Counted from the first letter of the stretch, positions 14,466 to 25,888 are shown. The stretch: 46,509 nt of DNA from Candidatus Eisenbergiella stercoravium (GCA_019113175.1 DXHY01000008.1:1-46509); one strand, 5' to 3'. Numbers and translations: made by a program. Notes: generated by a model from the letters alone, not told the origin.

Positions 14466-16286
14466 TTATCTGCCGAACTGCATATCGTTGTTGCCGGAAT
14501 CGGTAGTCCACATCTCCAGCATATTGATCGGGTCGTTGTAGTCAGCGTTCCATCCCTCACGAGCGAAGTCGAACTGTCCGTCCTTTCTTTCGTTCAGGAA
14601 TACAGACCACTCACGGGTCTCAATAGTCAGATTAATACCAATCTGAGCAAAATCCTGCTGGAGTGCTTCACCAATCGCAACGTTACCGGTTCCTTCGTTG
14701 GTAAGATAGGTCAGGTTCAGAGGAGTTTCAGCAGAAAGCATTCCGTTCTCGTCAAATACGAAACCAGCGCCTTCCAGAAGGGTTCTCGCCTCTTCCAAAT
14801 TTCCTTCCAAATCCGTAGGATCAAAGTATCCAACCGCCTCTTCGTTCGGATAGGTATAAGCGTCATCGTTCACTCTGAACTCGCCGCCCTGTCCATCGCT
14901 CATTCCGGTAGGAATGAAGGTGTTTGCGATCTCCTGATCTGCCTGTGCGATGGTATCAACGATGTACTGACGGTCAACCAGAAGGTTCATGGCCTTTCTC
15001 ATGTCAGCAGCCTGCTGAACGGTCTTGCCTTCGAAGATCGGGCTGTTTACATTGAAGCCGGCATAGTAGGTTCCCAGCGTAGGAATGTTGTGATATTCAG
15101 GCATTCCCTTAGCGGTTTCCATGTTATCGGTTCCGATGGAGTCGATGAACTGCAGAGAGCCGTCCATGAAAGCGTTCCATACTGCGGTGTCATCATCGCT
15201 GAGCATGAAGTCGATTCTCTCAAGGGTAACAGCGTCCGCATTGTAGTAGTTCGGGTTCTTCTCATAGGTCATGGATTCGTTATGCGTCCATCCGGTGCAG
15301 ACAAACGGACCGGAAGAAACGAAACCAGCCTCAGTGCACCATGCACCCGGATTTTCCGCATATCCGTCAGCGCCTTCTACAGCAGCCTGAGGAACGGGAT
15401 AGAATGCCGGGAATGCGCACAGATCCAGGAAATACGGGCAGGGAGCAACCAGCTGAACGGTAAAGGTCTTTCCGTCTTCGCTCGCTTCCACCTGCAGGGT
15501 TCCGTCATCGTTCTTCGCGATCACGTCTGCAAGGTAAGCGTAGTCAGCTCCGGTATCCGGATTTGCCAGTCTCTGCCAGCTGTATTCCACATCGGCAGCG
15601 GTCAGAGGGGTTCCGTCGGACCAGGTCAGACCATCCTTCATGGTGAAGGTATAGGTCAGGCCGTCTTCGCTCTCGGTATAGCTCTCCGCAAGATCAGGAA
15701 CAAGCTGTCCGTTCTCATCATAAGTGAACAGACCGGAGAAAGCAAGGATTGCCAGGCAGGCTCCGTCAACCGTGGAGTTCAGCGCAGGATCCAGCTTATC
15801 AGGCTCGGAAGCGATCTGCAGGGACAGGGTGTTGCCCGGAGCGGTCGCAAATCCGAAATACTTATAGCCATACAGGTTCGCATAGATGTTATCCACATCC
15901 TCAGACTGCATGTAAACATCGTTATAGTAGTACAGGGGCATGATTGCCCAGGTGCTCATCAGCTCGTCCTCAGCCTCATGCATCAGAGCTTCGCGGGCTG
16001 CCAGATCAGTGGTCGTCTTGATCTCGGCGATTCTCGCATCATAGTCTTCCCAGGCAGGCGCAGCCTCGCTGGAAGGGCCATGCTCTCCGGATGCGGCAGC
16101 TTCTTCCGTGGCAGCCTCTGTAGAAGCCTCGGTGGATTCCGCAGCTTCAGTGCTCTCAGCGGCAGACTCTGCGGTCGTCTCTGCGGGTGCAGAGCTTTCC
16201 GTCGTGGTCGTAGAAGAACCACAGCCTGCGAGAGTACCGATAACCATGGAAGCAGCCAGCACTAATGCCAGATACTTTTTCTTCAT
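14466..16286 (-). CDS. oppA: Oligopeptide-binding lipoprotein OppA with circularly permuted order
   Basis: Extracellular peptide-capturing lipoprotein of the Opp ABC importer. The 606 residues start with a signal ending LAGC (Cys22) and a Thr/Ser/Glu/Ala-rich linker. Residues about 78-150 (YDARIAEIKTTTDLAAREAL, then MPLYYYNDVYMQ and LYGYKYF) match what is normally the C-terminal end of OppA-type proteins (compare E. coli OppA, FDKLMADTLKVTDEAQRSAL then VPVYYY). The usual mature N-terminus, NTLSLQIASEPDKLDPALN, begins only at about 152. The protein ends WTTDSGNNDMQFGR, just where the displaced block would normally continue. Both junctions are in frame. Start at 16286 has GGAGG eight bases upstream; the ATG two codons earlier is too close. 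Function as binding protein is very likely; fold viability of the permuted form is inference. Confidence 0.93.
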   Translation of the reverse strand: MKKKYLALVLAASMVIGTLAGCGSSTTTTESSAPAETTAESAAESTEAAESTEASTEAATEEAAASGEHGPSSEAAPAWEDYDARIAEIKTTTDLAAREALMHEAEDELMSTWAIMPLYYYNDVYMQSEDVDNIYANLYGYKYFGFATAPGNTLSLQIASEPDKLDPALNSTVDGACLAILAFSGLFTYDENGQLVPDLAESYTESEDGLTYTFTMKDGLTWSDGTPLTAADVEYSWQRLANPDTGADYAYLADVIAKNDDGTLQVEASEDGKTFTVQLVAPCPYFLDLCAFPAFYPVPQAAVEGADGYAENPGAWCTEAGFVSSGPFVCTGWTHNESMTYEKNPNYYNADAVTLERIDFMLSDDDTAVWNAFMDGSLQFIDSIGTDNMETAKGMPEYHNIPTLGTYYAGFNVNSPIFEGKTVQQAADMRKAMNLLVDRQYIVDTIAQADQEIANTFIPTGMSDGQGGEFRVNDDAYTYPNEEAVGYFDPTDLEGNLEEARTLLEGAGFVFDENGMLSAETPLNLTYLTNEGTGNVAIGEALQQDFAQIGINLTIETREWSVFLNERKDGQFDFAREGWNADYNDPINMLEMWTTDSGNNDMQFGR

Positions 16287-16339
16287 AATCATTTCCTCCC
16301 GTGAAAATAGATTTTCAGATACGGTTTATATTATACAAC

Positions 16340-16363
16340 GTTCTTCCCAAAAAAGGGAAGAAC
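16340..16363 (-). other. Intergenic hairpin between oppF and oppA
   Basis: Perfect 9-bp stem GTTCTTCCC/GGGAAGAAC with a 6-base loop, in the 91 bases between the two genes. Such hairpins in opp operons can protect the oppA message or partly terminate, setting stoichiometry. No long T run follows. Confidence 0.7.
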
Positions 16364-16377
16364 AAATTGTATCAAAA

Positions 16378-17334
16378 TTATCTGTTCCAGCAGGCAACCA
16401 TGTGTCCGTCTCCTCTGTCGGTCAGGGCCGGACACTCCTGTGCGCACTTCTCCGTCGCATAACGGCAGCGGGTACGGAACGCGCAGCCGCTGGGCATGTG
16501 CAGGGGGCTGGGAACATCGCCCTCCAGCACGATTCTCTGTCTTTCCTTCGCCATCTTGGGATCCGGATAAGGAACCGCGCTTAAAAGGGACTGGGTATAG
16601 GGATGAAGCGGATTGTCATTCAGCTCATTGGAATCGGCAATCTCCACGATTCTTCCCAGATACATGACCGCAATACGGTCAGATATATGATGCACTACCA
16701 GCAGGTCGTGGGCGATGAACAGATACGCCACGCCCAGCTTCTCCTGGAGTTCTTCGAACATGTTGATGACCTGCGCCTGAATGGAAACGTCCAGCGCGCT
16801 GACCGCCTCGTCGCAGACGATGAACTTCGGATTGGTCGCCAGCGCTCTCGCGATACCGATACGCTGTCTCTGACCGCCGGAAAACTCATGGGCATAACGG
16901 GTTGCATGCTCCGCGTTCAGTCCCACCAGCTCCATCAGGTTGATGATCTTCTCTCTGCGCTCCGCCTTGTTGGAGTACAGCTTATGTACATCCAGAGGCT
17001 CTCCGATAATGTCCTCAACCGTCATACGGGGATTCAGGGAAGAATAGGGATCCTGGAACACCATCTGCATCTCTTTTCTCATATGCTTGATGCTGCTCTC
17101 ATCCACCTTTTCTCCGTTGTACAGAACCTCCCCCCCCGTCGGCGTATAAAGCCTTAAGAGGGAGCGGCCCACCGTCGTCTTTCCGCAGCCGGACTCTCCG
17201 ACCAGGCCGAGGGTCTCGCCGGGCTTAATGGAAAACGATACTCCATCAACCGCTTTCAGCGGGATTTTCTTAAACCCGACCTTGATCGGGAAATACTGCT
17301 TCAGGTCCTTGACCTCTACCAGATATTCACTCAT
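16378..17334 (-). CDS. oppF: Oligopeptide ABC importer ATP-binding protein OppF
   Basis: One of the two cytoplasmic ATPases that power peptide uptake. The 318 residues show Walker [10 protein letters not shown], signature [16 protein letters not shown], Walker [14 protein letters not shown]-loop IAHDL, and the C-terminal oligopeptide/dipeptide extension with four cysteines ([19 protein letters not shown]), which in Opp/Dpp ATPases binds a 4Fe-4S cluster or metal. ATG 17334 overlaps the oppD stop by 4 bases. Confidence 0.95.
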   Translation of the reverse strand: MSEYLVEVKDLKQYFPIKVGFKKIPLKAVDGVSFSIKPGETLGLVGESGCGKTTVGRSLLRLYTPTGGEVLYNGEKVDESSIKHMRKEMQMVFQDPYSSLNPRMTVEDIIGEPLDVHKLYSNKAERREKIINLMELVGLNAEHATRYAHEFSGGQRQRIGIARALATNPKFIVCDEAVSALDVSIQAQVINMFEELQEKLGVAYLFIAHDLLVVHHISDRIAVMYLGRIVEIADSNELNDNPLHPYTQSLLSAVPYPDPKMAKERQRIVLEGDVPSPLHMPSGCAFRTRCRYATEKCAQECPALTDRGDGHMVACWNR

Positions 17335-18335
17335 TGATTCGCGCCTCCCTGTTTTGCGAGCATCTCTTCCTTCACGTTCAGCCAGCAGGACGCAAAATGT
17401 CCGTCAGGCATCTGCATTTCCGGCGGAACCTGCTCAATGCAGATCTTCATCGCGTTCTCGCAGCGGGGGCAGAACGCGCAGCCCTTTGGCATATTCAGAA
17501 GGTTAATGGGCGTACCCGGGATGGGCACCAGCTTCTCACCGATTCTGTCCACATTGGGAATGGAGCGCAGAAGGCCCTTCGTATATTCGTGACGCGGACG
17601 ATAGAAAATATCTTCCGCCGTACCTCTCTCGCATACACGTCCGCCGTACAGTACAATAATCTCGTCGCACAGTTCGGCAATCACGCCCAGATCGTGGGTT
17701 ACCATGATGATGGCCATGCCAAGCTTCTTCTGAAGATCCTGCATCAGCTCCAGAATCTGCGCCTGGATGGTCACGTCCAGAGCCGTGGTAGGCTCATCCG
17801 CGATCAGAATATCAGGCTCGCAGGCCAGGGCCATAGCGATCATGACACGCTGACGCATACCGCCGGACAGCTCATAGGGATACTGCTTCACACGCTTCTC
17901 CGGCTCATTTACGCCTACCAGCGTAAGCATTTCCACTGCGCGTGCCTCCGCAGCCTTTCCCTTTCTGTCGGTATGCAGCTCGATGGCCTCGCGGAGCTGG
18001 TTGCCCACGGTAAATACGGGATTCAGGCTGGTCATGGGATCCTGGAAAATGATGGAACAGCATTTTCCGCGGAAATCCCTCATCTGCTTTTCCGTATATT
18101 TGGTAATGTCCTGTCCCTTGTACAGAACCTGTCCATCCGTAATCCGTCCGTTCTTTTCCAGGATCTGCATGATGGAATAGGCGGTAACGGATTTTCCGGA
18201 ACCGGATTCTCCCACGATGCCGAGGATCTTTCCCTTTTCCAGATCAAAGGATACGCCGTTTACTGCCATAACCTCCCCGTTGTCCGTTTTAAAGGAGGTA
18301 TGAAGATTTTTTACTGAAAGTATTGTCTCACTCAT
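17331..18335 (-). CDS. oppD: Oligopeptide ABC importer ATP-binding protein OppD
   Basis: Second importer ATPase, 334 residues. Walker [10 protein letters not shown], signature [16 protein letters not shown], Walker [14 protein letters not shown]-loop VTHDLGV, and the C-terminal cysteine extension [14 protein letters not shown]. It pairs with OppF beneath the OppBC permeases. Located 18 bases after oppC. Confidence 0.95.
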   Translation of the reverse strand: MSETILSVKNLHTSFKTDNGEVMAVNGVSFDLEKGKILGIVGESGSGKSVTAYSIMQILEKNGRITDGQVLYKGQDITKYTEKQMRDFRGKCCSIIFQDPMTSLNPVFTVGNQLREAIELHTDRKGKAAEARAVEMLTLVGVNEPEKRVKQYPYELSGGMRQRVMIAMALACEPDILIADEPTTALDVTIQAQILELMQDLQKKLGMAIIMVTHDLGVIAELCDEIIVLYGGRVCERGTAEDIFYRPRHEYTKGLLRSIPNVDRIGEKLVPIPGTPINLLNMPKGCAFCPRCENAMKICIEQVPPEMQMPDGHFASCWLNVKEEMLAKQGGANQ

Positions 18336-18353
18336 CTGTTTTTTCCTTCCTCC

Positions 18354-19448
18354 TTATCTCTTCAGCTTCGGATCGAACGCGTCACGCAGACCGTCTCCAA
18401 GAAGGTTGAAGGCCAGCGTGATCAGGCAGATCATAAGCGCCGGGAAAATCAGCTTCCAGGGATAGGCGCTGATACCTGCTCTCGCATCATTCGCCAGAGA
18501 GCCGAGGGAGGGCATGGGAGCCTGTACGCCCAGTCCGATAAAGCTCAGAAAGCTTTCCGTAAAGATTGCGGAAGGAATCTGCAGAGCCGCGGAAATGATG
18601 ATGACGCTGATGCAGTTGGGCAGAATATGGCGGAAGATGATCCGCTTCGGCTTCGCACCGCTCACCTTTGCCGCGAGCACATAATCATTCTGCTTGATGG
18701 TCAGAATCTGGCCGCGCACCAGACGGGCCATGCTCACCCAGTACAGGAGAGCAAATACCACAAACATGGAAAGCATGTTGGTTCCGATCTTCTGCAGGAA
18801 CGGGAAAGCGCTCACATCCAGAACCTCATTCAGCACCACGGAAAGCAGAACCACCATCAGCGTATCCGGAAGGGAATATATGATATCCACGATACGCATC
18901 ATGACAAGGTCCACCTTGCCGCCGAAATATCCGGAAACACTTCCGTAAAGATTACCGATCACCAGCACGATGATCGCGGCAAACACACCGACGATCAGAG
19001 ATACTCTGGTTCCATAGAGCACACGCACAAAGTAATCGCGGCCCATCGCATCCGTTCCCATGATATGAGGGAACACCTTACCGCCTTCCGCAATGTACTC
19101 CTGCTCCAGTTCAGAATACTGGAAGGGAGCCATATTGGCAATCGTTCTGTCACGGCTTCCGTTGACACGGATGATTTCCGAATACTCATAAGGGATAAAC
19201 ATCGGTCCGAAAATGATCAGAAGAATGATCAGAATCAGAACGATTATACTTCCCACCGCGAGAGGATTTTTCATCAGTCTGCGCATGCCGTCCTTAAAAA
19301 AGGAAACAGATTCGCTCATCACGTCCTGCTGCTTCTTTTCCTCATCCGTCGCCTTTTCAAACTTCTTGAGATCGATCTGCAGGCTTAAGGGAGACTTTTC
19401 CGGCATGGCGTTGATATCTTTTTTCATATTGTTCTCTAACGTACTCAT
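18354..19448 (-). CDS. oppC: Oligopeptide ABC importer permease OppC
   Basis: Membrane subunit, 364 residues. A cytoplasmic N-terminal tail of about 60 residues precedes TM1 (NPLAVGSIIVLILIILLIIF). The large loop carries HIMGTDAMGRDYFVRVLYG, and the EAA-type coupling motif VSGAKPKRIIFRHILPN contacts the ATPases. Six helices as usual. The N-terminal tail is longer than in E. coli OppC. 17 bases after oppB. Confidence 0.94.
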   Translation of the reverse strand: MSTLENNMKKDINAMPEKSPLSLQIDLKKFEKATDEEKKQQDVMSESVSFFKDGMRRLMKNPLAVGSIIVLILIILLIIFGPMFIPYEYSEIIRVNGSRDRTIANMAPFQYSELEQEYIAEGGKVFPHIMGTDAMGRDYFVRVLYGTRVSLIVGVFAAIIVLVIGNLYGSVSGYFGGKVDLVMMRIVDIIYSLPDTLMVVLLSVVLNEVLDVSAFPFLQKIGTNMLSMFVVFALLYWVSMARLVRGQILTIKQNDYVLAAKVSGAKPKRIIFRHILPNCISVIIISAALQIPSAIFTESFLSFIGLGVQAPMPSLGSLANDARAGISAYPWKLIFPALMICLITLAFNLLGDGLRDAFDPKLKR

Positions 19449-19465
19449 CTGTCTTTACGTCCTCC

Positions 19466-20377
19466 TTAGTCCAGCTTAATACGGGGATCAATCAGCTTGT
19501 ACACGATATCTGTAAGCAGGTTCACCGTAACCATGAGGACGGCAAGGAAAATGGTCGTTCCCATGATCAGAGTATAATCCCGGTTCGTGATGCCCTCGAC
19601 GAATTTCGCGCCGAGGCCGCCGATGGTGAAGATCTGTTCCACGACAAGAGAACCCGTAAGGATGGACGCCGTCATCGGTCCCACATAGGTGATGACCGGA
19701 ATCAGGGCGTTTCTCAGCGTATGCTTGAATATCACCTTCAGAGTGGATACGCCCTTGGCTCTTGCCGTACGCACATAGTCCTGTCCCATTACGTCCAACA
19801 TGCTGGTCTTGGTCAGACGGGTGATGTATGCCATCGGGTAGGCTGCCAGGGATATCACGGGAAGCACATAGTTTCGGTTATCCACACTCCATACCGGAAT
19901 CCACCCCAGCTTCACGCAGAATACCAGCAGAAGCAGCGTACCCAGAACAAAGCTTGGCAGCGACGTCAACAGAGTGGAAAAGAATATGATCAGCCGGTCC
20001 GGCAGATGGTTTCTGGTCAGCGCCGCAATACTTCCGAAAATCACGCCGAGAATGACTGCAACCACCACAGCCATGCCGCCCAGCTTTGCGGACACCAGGA
20101 AGGATTCTCCGATTACCGTCTTAATCTCACGGCCCGTTTTCAGGGAAATGCCGAAATCTCCGTGCAGGAGATTGTTCATATAAATGACGAACTGCTCCGG
20201 CACCGGTTTATCCAGGTTGTATCTTCTCTCCAAAGCCGCCCGGACCTCTTCCGAGATTGCCTTCTCTCCGTCGAACGGTCCGCCCGGAATCGCATTCATG
20301 GCAAAGAATGTGATCGCGCAGATGATCAGCAGAGTAACGATGGCAAGAAAAACTCTCTTCACTACGTACTTTACCAA
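19466..20377 (-). CDS. oppB: Oligopeptide ABC importer permease OppB
   Basis: Membrane subunit, 303 residues. Begins MVKYVVKRVFLAIVTLLIIC (TM1), followed by the periplasmic GGPFD region, helices, and the EAA motif ARAKGVSTLKVIFKHTLRN. The start is a TTG at 20377, preceded by AAAGGAG at 8 bases, and gives the normal OppB N-terminus. The longer ATG frame upstream lies in the untranslated leader. Confidence 0.93.
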   Translation of the reverse strand: MVKYVVKRVFLAIVTLLIICAITFFAMNAIPGGPFDGEKAISEEVRAALERRYNLDKPVPEQFVIYMNNLLHGDFGISLKTGREIKTVIGESFLVSAKLGGMAVVVAVILGVIFGSIAALTRNHLPDRLIIFFSTLLTSLPSFVLGTLLLLVFCVKLGWIPVWSVDNRNYVLPVISLAAYPMAYITRLTKTSMLDVMGQDYVRTARAKGVSTLKVIFKHTLRNALIPVITYVGPMTASILTGSLVVEQIFTIGGLGAKFVEGITNRDYTLIMGTTIFLAVLMVTVNLLTDIVYKLIDPRIKLD

Positions 20378-20730
20378 CTGTAACACTCCTTTTCTTTTCA
20401 GTATATTGCACAAAGGCTGCAGGTAAAGACGCATCCTTTGTTCTACTGTGTTTTTACTGATATAGATGCCTGATCCAAACAGTTTCTCCTGCCGCACGCC
20501 AAAACGTCTTTCTCACAAGGATAGATATGTTTCCTGTACGGACATGAAGCCCAAATAACAGACGCCGCGCACTGCGAGGCGTCTTTATGTACAATAAATG
20601 ACGCCCGGGGAAACCGGCCGTCACGCTGTGTACAGCAGCCCCTTATGGCACCTTTGCCACGGATACACCTGCTTATTATTCTGTCATGCCTGCAGCGGTA
20701 CTGACCGCAGGTCTTCATATCAGCTGTTAC
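20378..20730 (-). other. Long untranslated leader of the opp operon
   Basis: About 350 bases between promoter and oppB with two strong hairpins: TGACG-G-CCGG/CCGG-G-CGTCA (20599-20623) and AGACGCC/GGCGTCT (20560-20584). Only a short U tract follows the second. No T-box (GGGTGGNACCGCG-type) sequence or riboswitch core was recognised. It may allow leader-level control of peptide uptake. Confidence 0.6.
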
Positions 20731-20759
20731 ACTATAACACAATCCGAATGGTGATGCAA
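20731..20759 (-). promoter_or_regulatory. Promoter of the opp operon
   Basis: Minus-strand TTGCAT (20754-20759), 17-bp spacer, TATAGT (20731-20736). Confidence 0.8.
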
Positions 20760-20812
20760 GTTTTTTTCATTTGGAAATATTTTTTCTATTAATAAAAGAT
20801 GCATGACAGGCA

Positions 20813-20853
20813 GGCGGCTGCCGCGCAGGAAAGATTCTCCGTCTGTGCGGCAG
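20813..20853 (-). terminator. Possible terminator after enolase
   Basis: A long stem GGCTGCCGC/GCGGCAGCC lies just downstream of the enolase stop on the minus strand. The U-rich stretch comes only about 20 bases later, so termination is plausible but not ideal. Confidence 0.5.
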
Positions 20854-20870
20854 CCACGAACCTGCTTCCT

Positions 20871-22427
<1,557 letters not shown>

Positions 22428-24626
22428 TCATTCCTGATAGCGGGTTTCCTCTGTCACGAAGTCCGGAAGTCTGTCATCCAGCACCGTGAAGTAAAGATAT
22501 TCTTCTGAGAGATGCACATCCGGCTGGAACACAACGGAGACCCCATAGTTATCATTCCAGAGTCTTCCTGTGATACCGCCGCCGGCCACATCCGTCAGAC
22601 TGTCCGGATAAAGAGCGGGCAGAATCTGTCTGATCCGGTCCTGTTCCGTATAGGTCCGGCTGATTTCACGGTCGGCGGAATAGACAACCGCTCTGGATCC
22701 GTCAGCACTGTATTCCACATTCTCCTCCTCCAGATTGTAGCAGGTAATGCTCACGCTCGCCAGCTGATCTGCAGAAAGGACGCCTCCTTCCTCTGTCCGC
22801 TCCATGTATACTCCCTGCTCCCGCAGAAGTTCCACCGTTTCCGTAAATTCCTCATAAACCGGATACTCCCAGGTATATTCCCGGTCCACCATGCCGGACG
22901 GGTTCCAGACAAAGCTCAGCTTTCCAACCGGAAGGCTGTTCAGCATGAGGCTGTAGCTGTACTTCGAAAGATCCTTCCCATAGGCCTCCAGAAGCTCTGC
23001 CGCATCACCCAGACAGGAAACCCGGTTCAGTCCGTTTCCATAGGAAATCCTCATTTCACCGCTTTTTTCAATAAAAGCGGGATCACAGATCTGATATCTG
23101 GCAGTCTGGAAGTCCGCATCTGAAAAAATCACATCCAGTTCCTCTGCGCTGTCCTCTACTCCGGCCCATATTGTCCGGTAAACCCGCCTTCCGTCCATCA
23201 GAGTATATCGGATCGAAACAGGGGTTCTTCCGTCGGAGATGGAATATGCGTCAGGCCCCTGCCTGCCGGAGTTTTCCATGTCCTCCATAGCCCTTTCCGC
23301 CAGAGCTCTCACCGCCGCGATGGTGTCCTCATCCTCCGATTCCATGGCCTTCAGCATGTACTTTTCCGGGTCCTCATGGTACATGTCCCGTCCGAACAGA
23401 TTTTCATAAAAGCCCAGATAATAGTTGTCACTTCGAAAGGCAATCCCCACGCTTTCGATTTTTTCCGCTGCCGGAATATAGGTGTCATAGCCGGTCAGGT
23501 CCAGGGCAAAGGCCGCGAAAATAACCGCCGCCGCCACTCCGGCCACAGGCAGGTGCCATTTTGCCTTCAGAATGCTTCTTACATCGAATTCATCCAGGAT
23601 CTGCAGCAGGCCATGGCTGATAAAAAGGCCGATGACCATGCCGATGATGGCAAAGGGAATGCTCCGGTCCGCCAGCTGCCAGAACCACATGCCGGAAAGC
23701 AGAGTGACCGGAACCATCAGCAGAAGCTTCACCGGAGTCCGAAGCCGTGGAAAGGCCAGTGAGCTTCCCGCCGCCTCCGCTCTTCTCTTCCGGTACAGGA
23801 ACCAGTCCACCAGTCCGTAAACGATCACCTGAACCACCATGAGAAGAAGCATCCTTCCGTAATCCGCCAGGTAACGGCCGCCATATCCCAGAAAATATTC
23901 CAGCAGTCCGCCGCTTCCCGATATCCAGGAGATGACCGGAGAGGTAAATGCGTTCTCTGCCACATTGCTGAGCCCGCAGTAGGTGACAAAGAAGGAGCTT
24001 CTCATCCCGTCAATAAGCCAGCGGAGCACGTATTCATAAAAGAAAAGGACAAAAGCGGCAAGCAGAGAAACCAGCACATTTCCCGTCAGCAGTACCGCCG
24101 CCAGCGCCATATGATAGCAGACCATGAAAAAGAGAAGATTCCCCAGATATGTGATCAGAGCATACAGAAGCACCCCGCCGGATACACCTCCCATCACCGC
24201 CCCCGTCATCAGGGCCAGAATCAGTGCTGCGAGATAACAGACTGCAAATACTGCCGCTCCGTTCAGGTAAATGACCACATATCGTCTTCTGGCGGACACG
24301 GGAACACTCAGATACAGATCCAGTTTTCTTCTGCTGTCCACCCAAGCAAAGCCCTGCACAGCCAGCAGAATCGCAAGAGCAAAAATCAGAAACAGAAAAT
24401 AATCGTTTGACAGCTCCTGCATAAATCTGTTTCCCAGCAGCTCTCCCTGCGTCCATTCCGCAATCCAGGAAGGATCCCGGGCAATCCGCCGGCTCTGTAC
24501 GGAAAGAATCATCGCCAGCCTGACCGGCAGGGCGAGGAACAGCGCAATGGCGCACAGAAGCACGGTCCAGCTTCTGCGCTTCAGATTTTCTCTGCAGTTA
24601 ACCCAGAAGGAGCCTTTTGACATCAT
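22428..24626 (-). CDS. ABC transporter permease, large (DUF6449-like)
   Basis: 732-residue membrane protein. It begins KGSFWVNCRENLKRRSWTVL and has about nine to ten transmembrane helices in two clusters (about 20-300 and 310-380), then a large extracytoplasmic C-terminal part (about 390-732) with repeated Y/D/E-rich strands. The helical half resembles permeases of YtrB/EcsB-type exporters; the C-terminal half fits the domain called DUF6449 in clostridial permeases, named from memory. It overlaps the ATPase gene by 29 bases and works with it. Substrate unknown; cell-envelope stress or bacitracin-like peptides are typical for this type of operon. Confidence 0.82.
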   Translation of the reverse strand: MMSKGSFWVNCRENLKRRSWTVLLCAIALFLALPVRLAMILSVQSRRIARDPSWIAEWTQGELLGNRFMQELSNDYFLFLIFALAILLAVQGFAWVDSRRKLDLYLSVPVSARRRYVVIYLNGAAVFAVCYLAALILALMTGAVMGGVSGGVLLYALITYLGNLLFFMVCYHMALAAVLLTGNVLVSLLAAFVLFFYEYVLRWLIDGMRSSFFVTYCGLSNVAENAFTSPVISWISGSGGLLEYFLGYGGRYLADYGRMLLLMVVQVIVYGLVDWFLYRKRRAEAAGSSLAFPRLRTPVKLLLMVPVTLLSGMWFWQLADRSIPFAIIGMVIGLFISHGLLQILDEFDVRSILKAKWHLPVAGVAAAVIFAAFALDLTGYDTYIPAAEKIESVGIAFRSDNYYLGFYENLFGRDMYHEDPEKYMLKAMESEDEDTIAAVRALAERAMEDMENSGRQGPDAYSISDGRTPVSIRYTLMDGRRVYRTIWAGVEDSAEELDVIFSDADFQTARYQICDPAFIEKSGEMRISYGNGLNRVSCLGDAAELLEAYGKDLSKYSYSLMLNSLPVGKLSFVWNPSGMVDREYTWEYPVYEEFTETVELLREQGVYMERTEEGGVLSADQLASVSITCYNLEEENVEYSADGSRAVVYSADREISRTYTEQDRIRQILPALYPDSLTDVAGGGITGRLWNDNYGVSVVFQPDVHLSEEYLYFTVLDDRLPDFVTEETRYQE

Positions 24627-25503
24627 AGCCCTTCACCTCCGTTTCACTGATAAAAATCTCTTCCAGGGACAGCGGAAGCACCTCATAAAAAAGCGTCTGT
24701 GCCGCCGCAAACATGGCGATGGTCTCATCCCGTTCTCCCCGTACCGTAAGCGTATACAGGGAGCCTCTCTTCTCCTGCTTCACAATCGTAAGCCCGGACA
24801 GCATGCGCGCTGCTTCCTCCTCCGAAGAAAAAACACACTGAACCTTCTGAATCCCGCATTTCATCTCCTCCAGCTCTCTGGAAAGAAGGATGCCGCCCTC
24901 ATGCAGCAGTCCCACATGATCACAGATATCCTCCAGTTCTCTCAGATTATGGGAGGCGATGACCGGCGTCAGCCCGCGCCGCTCCATCTCCTGCGCGAAA
25001 ATGCTCTTGACTCCCTGACGCATAACCGGATCCAGTCCGTCAAAGGTCTCATCACAGAGCAGGTACTTCGTCTGACTGCTGATGCCGCAGATCAGGGCAA
25101 GCTGCTTTTTCATCCCCTTGGAAAAGCTCTCGATCTTCCGCCTGCTGTCCAGGCCGAAGGAAGCGAGATACATGTAGTAAGCCTCCCGGTTGAACCTCTC
25201 ATATACGCTGCTGTAATACTTCTCCATATCCCGCGGCGTGGCATGAGAAAAAAAGTACGGCTCATCCGAGATGAAAAAGCATCTTTTCTTCGCATCCACG
25301 CTGTCGTATGCATTCATGCCGTCAATAAGAACCAGCCCCTCGTCCGGCTTCAGCACGCCCGCGGCCATGCGCAGGACCGTGCTCTTTCCGGCCCCGTTGG
25401 TTCCGATCAGTCCGAATACCTGCTCCTCCTTCATCCGGAAGCTCACGTCCTTCACCGCGTCCGTTTTTCCGAAGCTTTTGGACGCATTCCTAAGCTCAAT
25501 CAT
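24598..25503 (-). CDS. ABC transporter ATP-binding protein
   Basis: 301-residue ATPase of the CcmA/YtrB class. Walker A GTNGAGKSTVLRM, signature SFSKGMKKQLALICGIS, Walker B YLLCDETFDGLDPV, H-loop ASHNL. It sits between the GntR regulator (overlap 8 bases) and the large permease. Likely energises export or stress-linked transport controlled by the GntR protein. Confidence 0.92.
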   Translation of the reverse strand: MIELRNASKSFGKTDAVKDVSFRMKEEQVFGLIGTNGAGKSTVLRMAAGVLKPDEGLVLIDGMNAYDSVDAKKRCFFISDEPYFFSHATPRDMEKYYSSVYERFNREAYYMYLASFGLDSRRKIESFSKGMKKQLALICGISSQTKYLLCDETFDGLDPVMRQGVKSIFAQEMERRGLTPVIASHNLRELEDICDHVGLLHEGGILLSRELEEMKCGIQKVQCVFSSEEEAARMLSGLTIVKQEKRGSLYTLTVRGERDETIAMFAAAQTLFYEVLPLSLEEIFISETEVKGYDVKRLLLG

Positions 25504-25888
25504 TCTCCTTCCCTCCCTGTGCTTCCGCTGCTCCCCTGCCCTTCAGCAGCCATCCTGCCAGCTCTTTTTTCCCGACGCCGATTTCCGCGGCCTCCAGGAC
25601 CAGCTCTCCCAGCTTTTCAAACAGCTGCTCCTTTCTGACATTCAGGAGCTTCTCATCATAGGCCACAAAATTGCCCCGTCCCTTTACCGTATAGATGAAG
25701 CCCTGCCGTTCCAGCTCAGCATAAGCTCTCTGTATGGTATTCGGATTGAGCGACAGTTCAACGGCAAGGCTTCTGACTGACGGCATCCTGGTATTGGGCT
25801 CCAGCACGCCTGTCAGGATCAGCTTCTGAAATTTGTCCACCACCTGCTCATAAATGGGCCGTGCATCCTTATAATCAATGATAATCAC
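25496..25888 (-). CDS. GntR-family transcriptional regulator (YtrA subfamily)
   Basis: DNA-binding repressor likely controlling its own ABC transporter operon. 130 residues: an N-terminal winged helix with RPIYEQVVDKFQKLIL, RMPSVRSLAVELSLNPNTIQ and RAYAELERQGFIYTVKGRG, and a short helical C-terminus as in YtrA rather than a large ligand domain. Start is GTG at 25888, with AAAGGAG 5 bases upstream. The longer ATG frame to 25945 would run through the operator and promoter. Confidence 0.9.
   Translation of the reverse strand: MIIIDYKDARPIYEQVVDKFQKLILTGVLEPNTRMPSVRSLAVELSLNPNTIQRAYAELERQGFIYTVKGRGNFVAYDEKLLNVRKEQLFEKLGELVLEAAEIGVGKKELAGWLLKGRGAAEAQGGKEND

Noticed and set aside
15837-16055. Misassembly as the source of the permuted OppA
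   Set aside because: Both junctions are in frame, the signal peptide and terminator are intact, and no leftover second copy is present; it remains the main alternative but is less likely.
15090-16265. 391-codon frame on the plus strand
   Set aside because: Antisense to oppA with no start signal.
20378-20730. T-box or amino-acid riboswitch in the opp leader
   Set aside because: No T-box core or known riboswitch consensus; only generic hairpins.
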